64,000 bases of DNA from NCBI RefSeq assembly GCF_958979055.1, contig NC_084891.1, forward strand, positions 29,446,001-29,510,000, read 5' to 3'. Below, piece after piece: positions 1 through 11,736 of this stretch. Origin of the DNA: Alnus glutinosa (Eukaryota; Streptophyta; Magnoliopsida; Fagales; Betulaceae). The notes under the pieces are model-generated. The model was not told the DNA's origin, made no database searches, and saw nothing but the letters and a program-made list of their open reading frames with translations. Within the stretch, counting starts at the first letter, position 1; every line of letters begins with the position of its first letter. The position numbers were made by a program, and so were the translations under genes.

Positions 1-309
1 AAGACTTTGTAAAAAAGTCAATTAAAGTTCAATTTTGAGATTAAAATAAAAAAATCGATGTTTATCCCTTGTTTTGAGGCGATAAATCCGAGGGAATCTA
101 GCTGGTCTCTTTTTTCACTGAAACATATGCTCTTCACGTCCATTTATCAAAAAAAAATCTTTCAGAATTCTAAAAATTGTAATTATTGACTCTGCAACTG
201 TTTCTTAATATTTTTTGGGCAGGCTGTTGGTGGATAGTGGATCTGGAATATAAAGTGGGTGTCTTTATCCCTCGTTTTTGTTGGGTTGGATGCAAAAAAG
301 AATTGATTA

Positions 310-798
310 GAGCATTTTTAGTAGCATCACCAAATTAGTTTTTTAGCTATTTTGGTGAGCCAATTTGATGAAAACTCTTAAAAACCACTTCCAGCAGCCT
401 CACCATTTTAACCAAAAAAATTTGATGACTGAAATTACTAGTCAAATTAGACTAGGCATTTTCACTCAACAACCCACTCACCAAATTTTGTTTCACATTT
501 CTCTCTCACATGATTACTACACTTTTTTCCTTTTTTCTCTCATTTTCTTCTTACATCTCCCATCTCTCACACGATAATGTCTTTATTTCATGGATATAAA
601 TGATTTTTTATAAAAATATTATATAGAGAAAAAATAAAGAAATATGAAAAAATTATTATTTAAATGGAATAGTGAATATTGACTAGTTAAAATGGTGAGG
701 CTGCTGGGGGAATTTTAATAAAGTGGCTCATCAGAATAGAAAAAAGTAATTTTTAGTTATTTTGATGAGTAAAATTTGGTGAGACTACTAGGAATGCT
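310..798. mobile_element. PIF/Harbinger-like MITE, TTA target duplication
   Basis: The left end GAGCATTTTTAGTAGCATC mirrors the right end, whose reverse complement reads AGCATTCCTAGTAGTCTC. TTA flanks both sides (307-309 and 799-801) if one terminal C has been lost on the right. The TTA duplication and GAGCAT terminus match the element at 38416-39104, so both belong to one superfamily. There is no transposase, so it is non-autonomous. Confidence 0.6.
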
Positions 799-825
799 TT
801 ACATCCTTAACAACCAAGAAATATT

Positions 826-1240
826 AAAAAAGACTTTGTAAAAAAGTCGGTTTAGTTTAATTTTGAGATTAAAATATAAAGTGGGTGTCTCTATCCCTTG
901 TTTTGAGACGAGAAATCCATGAGAGTCTAGCTAGTCTCTTTGCAACGAAACATAAAGTGGGTGTCTTTATCCCTCATTTTGTTGGGTTGGGTGCAAAAAC
1001 GAATTGATTACGTCCATAACTTAAGAGAAAAATGAAAAAAATGTAAAATCGAGTTTACGTGGTTCTAAAATGTTTTTGAGAGTTCTTTGTGCTATGTAAA
1101 AATAACAAATTAATTTTTACTATCAAATTCCGTCAAAACACTTGATGAATTCTGTTAGTGTGTCATGTCAGATTCAATGAAAGTATGATATGTGTCACCT
1201 ATAATAATAATAAAAAATATAATATATATAATATTAAAAC

Positions 1241-1272
<32 letters not shown>

Positions 1273-1525
1273 TTAATATACAAAAATTTTGAATGAGACA
1301 TTGATAATTTTTTGTAGTTTGAGGGGTATATTGTATAGTTTAAAATTGACATTGACAATGAGATGATAGTCTGGAGTGAACATTAACAGTGGCTTATAGG
1401 CATTAAATATTTTGTTGGCATCCCCACTAATTTCTCACCTAAAACCAAGCGTCAAAGACACACAATTTTATATTTTAATCTCAAAATTATACTAATAAAC
1501 TTAGCAAGTCTTTCTTAATAATATC
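826..1525. repeat. Foldback element with ~70-bp inverted ends
   Basis: The left end, starting AATATTAAAAAAGAC, and the reverse complement of the right end share a block reading through GAGATTAAAATATAAA into GTGTCT. The left arm is also repeated directly at 2-309, there with an extra insert near 128-234. An AT dinucleotide run lies at about 1240-1265. No coding potential was seen. Family unknown; probably a non-autonomous DNA element. Confidence 0.5.
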
Positions 1526-2983
1526 TTTGCTCTAGTGGAAAAAGAGAGACTTGAGGTGTTTGGCAAGCATTTGTGTGACGACCTTTTTTTTTTTTTTTTT
1601 TTATAAATCATTTGCATAAACATTAATCTCTTAAAAATATAAACGAATTTTCACAGTGGCACGACTACTTGTCGCTCAGCCAACATATGGTACATACCCT
1701 AATATGTACTTGGTTAATCAGAGTAACGTCTATTTAATTATGCAACAGAAACATAAACCTGAATAGCGAAAATCACATCTTATACATCTATCACAAAATA
1801 ATTAGAGCAAGAGCCATTTAACATCTATTTATTTAAGTCTTATCAACATAATATTTACATAACAAGAATGACTTACAAAGAATAAGTGCCACAGGCGTCA
1901 CAAATCATATACCAAACCTATAAAACGGTGGACACCCGTGGTCCAGCAATTACGACTGTCGCAGTGAGCCTCAGTCATAACATCTTAAGTACACTGCTAC
2001 AAGACCATCAACTATACCAGAGTACCTGTAGGCAAAGGAACATCATCTATATAGTTGTGGGGGTTTGCCACATCCGTATAGGTGAAATGATGAGTTCACC
2101 GTCTAAGTGCATAATACCGAGACCTCAGTAATATTAAACTGACTGAGTTTTCGGAAAGAACCATCTTTTCCTTTTTAGTCTTGCGTACACTATAACAGCT
2201 ACCAATTTTATAAACTTTTGTTTGAAAAACCCCTTATAGCTGATATAGCAAACACCGACTAATAGAAAACATTTTAGCATACTATGCAGCTGAGATTATA
2301 CATAAAATTTCAATTATTGAAACAACTACATACATTCTCATGCATGCACGTAGACCTTAAGCTGGAAAACAATGACATTTAAATCATGCAACCATCCGAT
2401 AGAAATATATAGCTCTTTTTCATGGAGACTCTTAAGCATACTAATACGTCTAGCAAAACTATTCATAGTATAAAAACATCACACTTATAAAAATAATGCT
2501 ATACATGCTTATGCAAATTTTTCTGTATGGGGCTTTCCCCGAGGTAGTGATCTGTATAAAGCTTCGTAGATTACGTTTCCAAAATCGGATTTAAATTTGA
2601 ACAGTTAAATTTTCATATACAAGGATTTCTAAGAAAAATAGAAGGATGACCCTTTTAACCAAATAGGCTACTGCCTCTTTTATTAAAAATTGGCAGTGCA
2701 CCTCTTTTATTTAGTGAAGGGCTGCACGATCCTTCATTAGTTTTCGCAGGGCACATATGAGGTGTAAGTCTGCACCTCACATCCTTTTTTTTTTTATTAT
2801 TTATTTGCTTATTTACTTTTGACTTTTCTTTATGTTTTGGTTTTCTTTTTTCTTTTCTTTTTTATTTTTTTTTATTTTTTTTTTATTTTTTATTGAAAGG
2901 CCATTTGGCCTTTGCATCAGGTGAAGGGCCATTTGGCCCTTCATTTGTTTTTCTCATGTGGGGCGGCCCAAGTTTCCCTCTCT

Positions 2984-2984
<1 letters not shown>
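1526..2984. other. Intergenic, possible old LTR-like sequence
   Basis: No gene was recognised. A GTGTGACGACC stretch near 1573, followed by moderately GC-rich unique sequence to about 2150, looks like a decayed LTR-retroelement terminus, but no partner LTR, primer site or target duplication was found. Long T-rich tracts fill 2790-2900. Confidence 0.25.

Positions 2985-3014
<30 letters not shown>
2985..3014. repeat. (CA)n microsatellite
   Basis: About fifteen CA units directly abut the Cassandra TRIM insertion site. Confidence 0.9.
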
Positions 3015-3016
<2 letters not shown>

Positions 3017-3017
3017 T

Positions 3018-3594
3018 TGTAATGATCCACTCTCAATGATACAATATTGTTTGCTTTTGGTTCCTTCGAATCAGGCTTCTCAAGAGGTCATCCTTCCGAA
3101 TACTACTCTTACAGAAGCACGCTTAACTGTGGAGTTCTGATAAGTTCACAGCCATCACGGCTTTAAAACGCGTTGTGTCATGAATGATGTGTTTATACAT
3201 ATAAGCACATTCTCATTCTCAAGCGATGTTGGATGTCACAATCACCCCCTCTTGGGACCCGGTGTCCCCGCTAGCAACCCTCATGGGATCACCCCATTCT
3301 TGGCGTCTAACAACCCTCATAAGCTTGTGCACGGTCCCCCCATCTCAGGCTAGGAAATGACTTTGATACCATTTATAACGACCTACCCCCAATGACACAA
3401 TATTGTCCACTTTTGGCTCTCCAGAACTAGGCTTCCCAGGAGGTCATCCATCTCGGTACTACTCTCGCAGAAGCACGCTTAACTGCGAAGTTCTGATAGG
3501 TTCATAGCCATCACGACTTTAAAACGCATTATGTCATGAAGGGTACGTTTATATATATAAGTACATCCTCATTCCCAAGCGATGTGGGATGTCA
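3018..3594 (-). mobile_element. Cassandra-type TRIM retrotransposon, complete
   Basis: Two ~221-bp LTRs (about 3018-3238 and 3374-3594) flank a ~135-bp core with no coding capacity. Each LTR holds a 5S rRNA-like segment in minus orientation, recognisable from the complement of CCGCAGTTAAGCGTGCTT-like sequence; this is the hallmark of Cassandra elements. The complement of a tRNA-Met primer site (TTTGATACCAT, 3363-3373) lies beside the right LTR and a polypurine-tract complement beside the left one. CAATT at 3013-3017 and 3595-3599 is the likely 5-bp target duplication. Movement would need proteins from other elements. The LTRs have diverged clearly, so the insertion is old. Confidence 0.85.
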
Positions 3595-3599
3595 CAATT

Positions 3600-4095
3600 T
3601 GTGTTGTAAAATTTTTATTTGAGTAGTAGTAAGAAGTGATTGATGTGATATAAAGTATAAAAAAATTGAAATTGTTTTATAAAAAAGTAAAAAGTTTTGT
3701 TTTGTAGTGGAATTTTTTTATTTGAATAGTAAAAAAAAATTATTGATGGGATATAAAAAGCGAAAAGTCCTAAATCAAAAGATTCAACAAAGAAAGATGA
3801 CAAATGAAAACATCACTGGTACAATCAAGATCCAATCTCATCCCGAGATGAGGAAACCCATAATGCTCTAGTCACTTTCTCAAAAGGACACCGATGAAGC
3901 AAAACACATTGAGGGCTCCATGAGACGGTGCTGATGATAGCGGATGACGCCTTAGCAAATCAACACAATTTGATTCTTGCGACGGCGTTTGGTAGAGTCC
4001 GGCAGTGGGTTGTTTACGGGTAAATCTGTTGGAGTCTTAGAATGGAAAAAGATATCTCTTTGGTCTGTACTTTGTAGGTTTCTATTTTTAGTTTA
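3600..4095. other. MITE fragment and unassigned sequence
   Basis: 3600-3780 carries the GTGATTGATGTGATATAAAG repeat also seen at 15045-15257 and 37690-37930. The remainder to the MULE-1 end at 4096 shows no recognisable gene. Confidence 0.4.
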
Positions 4096-4784
4096 GGGTT
4101 AAATACCCTACACACCCCTGTGGTTTGCAAACTTTATTTTTTGTCCCTTGAGTTTTCTTTTTTATCAAAGGCGGTACATGTGGTATAGGAAATACGGAAA
4201 TTGTACCTCCATCCAATTTCCCGTCCAAAACTAACGTCTAGCCATGTCATCCTACAGGTGTCGGCGTATAGGCGTGACACATGTACTCGTGCACACCTTA
4301 GACATCCTACGTGCTTATGAACATCCACATAATCACATAATATTATTTCAAAAAGAGGGAAATTTAAAAACTGAACAAGTCGTTTTCCTCCTCCTCTGTT
4401 TCCCTAAATGTCTGAAAACACTGACCCCTAATCCTAACCAGCTCTGGCCCGACGAATCTCCCCAAATCAAGCTTAGGAACTGAAATAGATAAGGCCAACG
4501 CATATTTCCGTGGCGTCCCATAGGTCATGCACTACCGTTTCTCCCAGAATCTAGCTCACAATCGGACGAATCGCATCATCAAGTCGCCTACGAGATTCGG
4601 GAGGGAAAGAAGTTTTCCGTTCTTCAGACATGGTGTGTTCTTAACCCATTGGTTTGTTTATGAGTTAGGATTATTTTTTTTTTGAATTAGGCTAAAAAAA
4701 AAAAAATTATCTTTTGTTTTGTTGTTTTCACATTTGAATCAAACGTAGTTATCAACTGGATCTTCTTCGGTGGGGCGTGCTGGG

Positions 4785-5332
4785 ATGTCGTACATATGTT
4801 ATTGTGATTTACTAGCCCCATTAAAAACCTCATGGACTGAGGAAAACCCTGGAAGAAGATTTTGGGGTTGCGTCACCTACAACTCAAGAGTAAGCAGTTC
4901 CAAGCAATTTCATGTATGCTTTGTTGTTGTTATGATTGAAGAACTTCCACAAGATAATTTGAGTGAGTTCTTATTGACTTTTTATACTTCAACATGTAGA
5001 CAAAATCTGCATGCAAATTTTTCAAATGGCTAAACAAACCAACTTGTGCAAGGGGTGTTGAGGTCTTTAAACAGATTATGAAGAAGGTTAATGACCTGAA
5101 GGATGAAAATGGTACATTGGTGGCAAAGATGAAAGACTTGGAGAATGAAATAGAAAGTTGCATGGAAAGGGCTAAGCAATTGGAGAAGGCAGATGATAAA
5201 CACAAGGAAATCATCAAGTGTTTAGAGAAGGAAAATTGCATATATAGGGCAAGAGAGAAAATTTTTATGTATGCTTTGTTGTTATCATGGTTCACAATGT
5301 TGTTAGTTGCTTGTGTTGCACTTCTAAAGTGA
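4785..5332 (+). CDS. GRF zinc-finger / coiled-coil / membrane protein of MULE-1
   Basis: Two-exon model: 4785-4889 and 5000-5332, with a GT-AG intron between (phase 0), giving 145 residues. Joining the exons completes a GRF-type zinc finger. Exon 1 supplies CYC, the NPGRRF core and the third cysteine; exon 2 supplies ACKFFKW with the fourth. A Lys/Glu-rich coiled coil follows (about residues 60-115) and the protein ends in a hydrophobic segment (MYALLLSWFTMLLVACVALL) that should anchor it in a membrane. GRF fingers in other proteins bind single-stranded nucleic acid. The role here is unknown. The frame is open although the neighbouring transposase is dead. A start upstream of the ATG at 4785 is possible. 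The homologue in MULE-2 has its intron at the same place. Confidence 0.65.
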
Positions 5333-6468
5333 CTTGGTAGTTTGACATATGTATGTGAATCATGTAAGTTTTGAATTGTCTAAGTTTGAATTGTCCTGTA
5401 TCAAACTAACATTTTGAAACAAAACAATTCATCCATTTGTAAGCAAAAAATGAACAAGACACAATCAATCAACTACATCCAATTGGGAACACAATGTAAT
5501 ATGTGTGGCCACTTAATTGTATTTCTATACAAAAAAAAAATGGTCAAAAGTATTTCATTTTGTATCACAAATGGCCCCCAGGGTTTTCAAATGTATCACA
5601 AATGGTACCTTGGTTTTTAAAAATTACCATAAATGATACCTTAGTTTTGGTACATTTATCTTAAATGGTACATTTTTACACAAAATTATTTGCGTATGTT
5701 TGGTATGTATGTTTTGCAACATGTTGTGTAACAAAGTAGCATTTTAAAACAAAAAATGACAATGACGCAAATGGTACCTGGGTTTTGCATATTTATCACA
5801 AATGGTATCTCGATTTTTTAAATGTATCATAAATGGTACATTTTTACACAAAATTATTTGCTTACATTTGATATGCATGTTTTGCAAGATGTTGTGTAAA
5901 AAAATATCATTTTTGAAACAAAATTTGTATCACAGTAGCATTTTGAAACAAAACTTGAAAGTGACAAATGGTACATGGGTTTTGCAAATGTACAACAAAT
6001 GGTACTTCGGTTTTTTACTTTTATCATAAATGGTACATATTTACACAAAATAACCTGTTCAGAAACTAACCTGATGAAACAATTCATTCATTTGTAAACA
6101 AAAATCTGAACAAAACACAATCAATCTTGATTCAAAAATTGACCAAAAACAATAATAACATGTCCACATGTTTCACAACTTCACATTCATTCACATTCAA
6201 TGTCTAGATCTCAAAATGTACATACACCGCTTTGAATGACCAAAACCAATAATAACCTATTACAATTAAATTTGTTCAAAAAATGACCAACTTGTTACAC
6301 ACACTCAACCTGTTACACTTAAACCTGTTCAGAAAATGACCAACCTGTGCACTACTCTACATATGCACATCTCTCACAACTCCACAATCAAACACAATCA
6401 TTCAATGTCTAGATCTCAAAATTTACATACACCACTAATGGACCAAATGTCAAAGACACAATCAGTTT
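5333..6468. repeat. Dispersed ATGGTAC short repeats, MULE-1 interior
   Basis: Between about 5565 and 6045 the motif CACAAATGGTACCTTGG and variants recur at irregular spacing, separated by TTTTTACACAAAATTATTTG blocks. Between 6060 and 6420 an AACCTGTTCAGAAAATGACC-like phrase also repeats. This is the spacer between the two convergent genes; no coding sequence was seen. Confidence 0.55.
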
Positions 6469-9400
6469 TCTAATCTTGCTGCAATCCTCCTTGCAGCTGA
6501 TGCACTGGGTTTCAATTTTGTTCTCGAAGCTGCAAGTAATAAGTAACAAATTAATATTTTGTCCCTAAAGGAAAATTCACACAAACTTTATGAGAAGCTC
6601 ACCTGTACCATCCTCCGGTATAGGTCAGAGACCCGCCTTTCTCTATTGCTGATGGGTTGAAATGTAGTCTGAGGGTTGATTGATGGTTGACCTGTAGTCT
6701 GAGGGTTGTTTGATGGTTGACTTGTAGATGGTTGACCAACAGTATTTCTAGGGGCAGTGTTTCCAGGGGTAAATACTGTTTCCGAGGGTCCTCCCTGAGA
6801 CATGAAAAATACATAACATTCAATTATAAATCAATTTATGGTTATTTCATAAAGTTAAGAAGAAAAAAATTATATTATAACTCACAGTTGTTAGCTTCGG
6901 CTTCGGCTTCCTAATCCTCTTGGGATACTTCTTCCTGTTTGGATTTTCAGATTGGCTGTAGCTTATAGCATTATGACCTTTTTTACCACAATTTCGACAA
7001 CATACATCGTAGTCCTTTCGAGTGACTTTAACACTTTCATTTGGCTCCGTCTCATCAATGCTATTTCTCTTGAGCTTTTTTGGCCTACCGCGATGTAGCT
7101 TTGGAATCAGTGGCTCTATAGGATCTACATCACAGTCAATGGGCCAGTCATTGGGTCCAAACATTGCATGAATACTGGGGGCATATGACAGTCTATACGT
7201 GTCCATTAAGTACCATTTGCCGATGCACTCTTTAGGTTATCGCCTGTTTCTGTATATTGCACAAATTACATGAGAGCATGGAATACTGTTCAGCTGCCAT
7301 AGGCCACATCCACAAGTTTTTGCTTCAAGGTCAACAATCCTCCTAGGCTCATGGTTGTGGTCAATCTCAAACAGGAGATTATTACTCCAGTGACATATGT
7401 AATCATCAGCCTCCTTATTTCGCTCCAGCTTTTTCATGATCTCAGAGCACATTATATTAATTGCATTTGCTACTCCAGCCCTTTTCTTATTAAACCGATT
7501 CATCAGCTGCCTCTGTATTGCCTCCAAACAATATAGAATTGGTTGGTCCCTTGCTTCCATCACTCATGCATTAAAGCTCTCCGCAATGTTGTTTAGCAAT
7601 ATGTCACTATAGCTGCTCGTTCTGAAAGCATGGCGTGACCACATTTTGGGGTCAACCTTCTCAAAGTAGTTGTATGCTTTCTGGTCCATTCCTTTGATTA
7701 CCTCAAGGTAATACTTGAATTGTATCTCGTTGGGTGCCCTGGTTGCACCCCAAAGAGCATCTTTGTACTCCTTCCCCTTAAAGCCTTTCCTCTTGAGGTT
7801 GGCATGCAAGTGCTTGACACAGTATCTGTGCTCCATGCCAGGCATCAGTTCCTCTAAAGCCTGAATCAACCCCAGTTTGATAATATTCAGTAAAGACATG
7901 TTAAAATATTTTTGAATACATTTTGTAGGAGCACAAGACAATTTTATTAAATATTTCATTTTGACCGTCGGACATGAATGACCACATATGCTCAAGAGGG
8001 TACCCAATATCTTCCAACTGTGCCTGCTAGAACCAGGTCTATGTGCCCCTGGTTTCAGACTCGCATATAGCATATGCTATCGGAAAGATGTCATCATTTG
8101 CATCCCTTGCAACTGTTGCATGCAGCTGACCTCCCAACTTCCCCTTCAAGAAACAAGCATCTACACAGATCATCGACCTACAGCCAGCCAAGAAGCCTTG
8201 CTTGCAGGTAGCCAACGAGACATACATCCGCTAGAAGAACACTCCATCCCGCTGAATGTACATTGAAGAACCCTGATTCCAATGCAGTAATGTATTGGCG
8301 TACTCCCTAGTGTGGTTGTATTGCTTACCATCTATACCATCCAAGAGCTTCAGTGCCATTCTTTTTGCACGGTGGTAGCTCAATAGTTTCATCTCCCTCA
8401 GAGCTTTCGGTTTCAAGTCTTTTTGGTCTTAAAAACTGTTTATATATCTATTAGCAGCCGAAGGTATTGTTGCCCGCTTGTTGTGGTGATGGCTGCCACA
8501 ATTATGAACTGAGTGGAAGGTTTTGATCTGGAAGAATGATTTGCAGTTGGACCAGCTTGCGTGTATTCTCCATGGACAATTTTTCTTGCAGACTGCGGAG
8601 ACCCGTGTCTTCTCATTGTGCTGATATTTGTAGTCAAATGAATTTAGTACCGCAAACACTTGTAAGGTTTTCTTGAACTCAGTAGGGTTGCTGAACTTCA
8701 ACCCTACTGATAATTGCACTATTTCTTTTAGGTCCTGCTTCGGCTTCCACTCGGGATACCTCTTCACTCTTCTCGGAGCATGTTCACCTTCATCATCCTC
8801 CTCACTGTCCATACTGTCAAATGTCTCACTATTTGAGGACATGTCATCTGGGTTATTTATTGCATCACATCCCTCATTTGATGTAGATGCTTTATCCCAT
8901 GACTAATACCATTTGCTAGTTTCTTCCATCGCCTGGCGTAAAACATATTCTTCACTTTTAGTGAAGATGTCTTCTTCTTCTCTATCAGTGACTTCAAGGT
9001 CACTCAGCTCAAGGTACTCATCATCCTCCTCCTTCTCATCTTGAGGCTGCTGTTGTGGTTGCTATCGAGGCTGCCGGACTGACTGCCTCTGAGGTTCCCG
9101 GGCAGACTTTTGGGTAGGCTGTTATGCTGGCTGTATAGCAGGCTATTGTGTTGGTTGTGAATTGTGATTTGGCACATCATCCTCAGAATATTGAATCTCC
9201 ACCTCTGAAGGAGTCTAAGAGAGAAGCAACATTAGGGTCACCACTTCAATCGGGACTGATTCAACTAGTTTCTCCTTTTCATGGTCTACAAACACATGCA
9301 ACCTCTTTCTGCGACCATTTATGATCCCATTTATCATATCCTCAAAATCTTTGCTTGAATTTAGACCATGTATATCTTCGTTGCTTTGATTGTCGTACTT

Positions 9401-9588
9401 GTAGTACATTGACGATATGTCATTGTATCGGTACCCCAAATATTCTTCTAGTCATTTATAATGTCCCAACTAGCAAACTTGTTTGCATCCAAGTGTTGAA
9501 TTTCCATAGTGTCTCCTCCTATATACTCTATCCTGTGTCTGGACAGGGACCCATAATGGTAAATGATTAGATCAAACACTGGATCCAT
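6469..9588 (-). pseudogene. MULE-1 mudrA-like transposase, nonsense-riddled
   Basis: Read leftward from an ATG at 9588, this is a full-length MULE transposase: PB1-like N-terminus, Gln-rich and acidic linker, MuDR DNA-binding region (8842-8431), DDE core (CVDACFLKG near 8160, MSDGQ near 7965), SWIM finger (CGCGLWQ...PCSH near 7290) and a zinc knuckle near 7000 whose last Cys is Tyr. One shift near 9450 moves the frame; after that one frame holds to 8000, broken only by stops at 9217, 9145, 9124, 9064, 8905, 8431, 8233, 8041 and 8029 (first bases). After an intron (about 7890-7955) a second frame runs on with stops at 7566 and 7239. Pro/Gln-rich C-terminal exons lie at 6590-6800 and about 6469-6533. 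No active product is expected. Confidence 0.85.
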
Positions 9589-9660
9589 TTCTGCACAAAG
9601 TACAAAAATTATGTTATGAAAAATTGAAGCAGCACTAAGTTAAAAAGTAATTAGCACACT

Positions 9661-10109
9661 TTTATATAGTAAACACAATCTAAGACAAGGACAATGAGAG
9701 AAATACATAAACAGTTCATTCGGCAGTAATTTAACAATGTCCTAACAAGTTTCAATTTTTGAAAAATTGTAGTCTCCCAATTATCAAAAAGTTGAAAGTT
9801 AATGAGCATATTCTAATTGCAATACTAGGTAACAAATTAGCACACCATATTACACATTACATCTAATATCCATTATTTAACAGGTGCTACTTAGTAGTGA
9901 ATGTATGGATGAGCATCCACTTAATAGAATTTGTATTCTTGGCCACTTAACTCTAACAAATTGGATCTATTAGTTGTTTTATAACTACACTTACTCTGTG
10001 GTACCTAACTCTTGTAGATCGACAAGCCACCAAACCAGAATCTGTTTTAACAATCTCCAATGTATTAAATAAATTCCTTGTCCCTAAAATGAACAACAAC
10101 AACAACAAC

Positions 10110-10170
<61 letters not shown>

Positions 10171-10199
10171 TCCTTGTATTAATTGTATGAGAAAAGTCA
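9661..10199. other. AT-rich intergenic with (AAC)n(AAT)n
   Basis: No gene seen. A compound trinucleotide microsatellite, AAC then AAT, occupies about 10092-10169. Confidence 0.7.
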
Positions 10200-10715
10200 C
10201 AAAAGTTTATGTACCTTCCTTAAATTACCACCTAATTGGTAATGCCCCCTCTAAACTTTCAATTGGGACAATGTCTCTTAAGACTACAAAAAAGTTGTTA
10301 ATGTCTCCCCCAAGGCTAGCAAAAAGACAAAAGTGCCCTTACAATTTGTTCAATAAGACAAAAATACCCCTATAAATTCAAAAAAAAAAACAATTTAACC
10401 TTTAAAAAAACCGATTTTTTAAAAAAATTCTTTGAAAAAAGCAAAAATTTTATTATTATTTTTTAAAAACAAAAAAATTGTTAATTTTTCTTTTAATTTT
10501 TAAATTTGGCCACACCTTGTTTTTATGTATTTATTTATTTTATTTTTTGAATTTTTAGTATTTTATTTATTTTATTATGAGTATTTTTTGTCATTGGAAA
10601 AATATTAACAATTTTTAGTAGTTTGAGATAAATATTATCCAAATTAGAAGTTTTGAAAAACATTGTCAATTAAGTGATAATTTGAAGAGGTTATGTAGAC
10701 TTTACTTTAGTTATA
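10200..10715. mobile_element. MITE with TACC...TAATG inverted ends
   Basis: The left end runs through TAAATTACCACCTAATTGG. The reverse complement of the right end has AAATTATCACTTAATTGAC. Other ends of this family occur at 16484, 42590-42655, 43745-43810 and 46310-46385. The ends resemble non-autonomous MULEs, but no target duplication was established. Confidence 0.45.
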
Positions 10716-11289
10716 TTTAGCTTTTATAGAACCGTCGCATGACAGTTTTTAAGAACAACTCCAACATATTAGATAAATTTTTCGTTTTAATTATATTTAG
10801 CTAATGTTACTCATTATCAATATATTTAGCCTTTGGGCTTTTATCAATATATGGTAGCATTATCGGCTTAATTAGCCAAACAAACGCGCACACCAAGGTC
10901 AGTAGAGACGAGTGTGAAATTGTTTTCGCTTCAGAGAGTTCTTTTTCTAATCAATAAAAAAGAAAGACTTTTTGGTTCAATAATTGCGATGATGTCAATA
11001 ACTTTCGAGACCTGCATTTCCGGTTGATTCAAGGGAGATGATACTTGCACATTATCCTCCTGTTCTTCTTTTATCCTTTTAAAATTGACGTGGCTCTTAA
11101 AATTATTATTGAATCAAAATTTAATAGTCATATATCAAAAATTTAATAGTGATTTTAAGAGTTACATCAATTTTAAAGGGATAAAAAGAGGACAAAGAGA
11201 TGATGCGTAGCATTACTCAAAAAATATAAAAAGATTTCTCCTGATTTTTTGGCCCGCTGGATGGCTGAAGTTATCCACCGACGTAATCG
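10716..11289. other. Intergenic, no gene seen
   Basis: AT-rich unique sequence. A short inverted pair flanks 11080-11180 (GACGTGGCTCTTAAAATTA against its diverged complement), perhaps a small MITE. Confidence 0.4.
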
Positions 11290-11736
11290 GAATTATTGAC
11301 CCAAAAGGTCTTCGTTTTTTCTCTGGGCACCCAACAAGTCTTTCTTTTTCCGAGCACTCAACAAGCTAGTCTTAATTTATAATTACTTCTTCTGAATACC
11401 TCAACGAGAACAGCCGTGGCGTGGCTTCTGAACTCTGTATATTTATTCCACCGTTCTTTCCCCCTCAATCTCTTTCTCCTCTAACCACTACCACCTCAAC
11501 CAAAAAATAGAAAGAAAAAAAAAATCCAAAAAGAGAGAGAGAGAGAGAGAGAGAGTTTGTGAGTGACTTTCAAAAATCGAAACGTAAACAATGGTGTTTT
11601 ACCAAACTTAATCCATCATTTTCCTTTCATCCTCTCTTCCCTCTTTCCTCTCGCTCCCCTCACCATCCTCTAACAATGTAAAAAAAAAAAACGTTTCTGA
11701 GTTCGTAAAAGATTTGAGGGTGGGAAGATAACATAA
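11290..11736 (+). promoter_or_regulatory. NLR1 promoter and 5' leader, subfamily promoter block
   Basis: This block is shared with the upstream regions of all five NLR genes and with two detached copies (29370-29585, 39460-39640). It holds a W-box, TTGACC, at 11296-11301, the phrase GGGCACCCAACAAGTC near 11325, a TATATTTATT stretch near 11438 and a pyrimidine-rich leader with a (GA)n run at 11531-11555. W-boxes bind WRKY transcription factors and are frequent in defence-gene promoters; the start site is not known. Confidence 0.6.

Larger units (their letters stand above)
4096..9660. mobile_element. MULE-1, decayed Mutator-like element
   Basis: The left end is inferred from GGGTTAAATACCCTACACAC at 4096, a terminal sequence style common in plant MULEs. 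Inside are a plus-strand GRF zinc-finger gene (4785-5332) and a minus-strand mudrA-like transposase pseudogene (6469-9588), arranged convergently as in MULE-2. The matching right terminal repeat was not found between 9600 and 11300, so the right limit given is only approximate and the element may be truncated. Confidence 0.6.

Noticed and set aside
6469-9588. Stop-codon reassignment (TAG/TAA read as Gln) in MULE-1
   Set aside because: Tempting because many stops fall in Gln-rich context, but TGA also occurs at a Trp site, there is a frameshift near 9450, and neighbouring genes use normal stops. Deamination explains it better.
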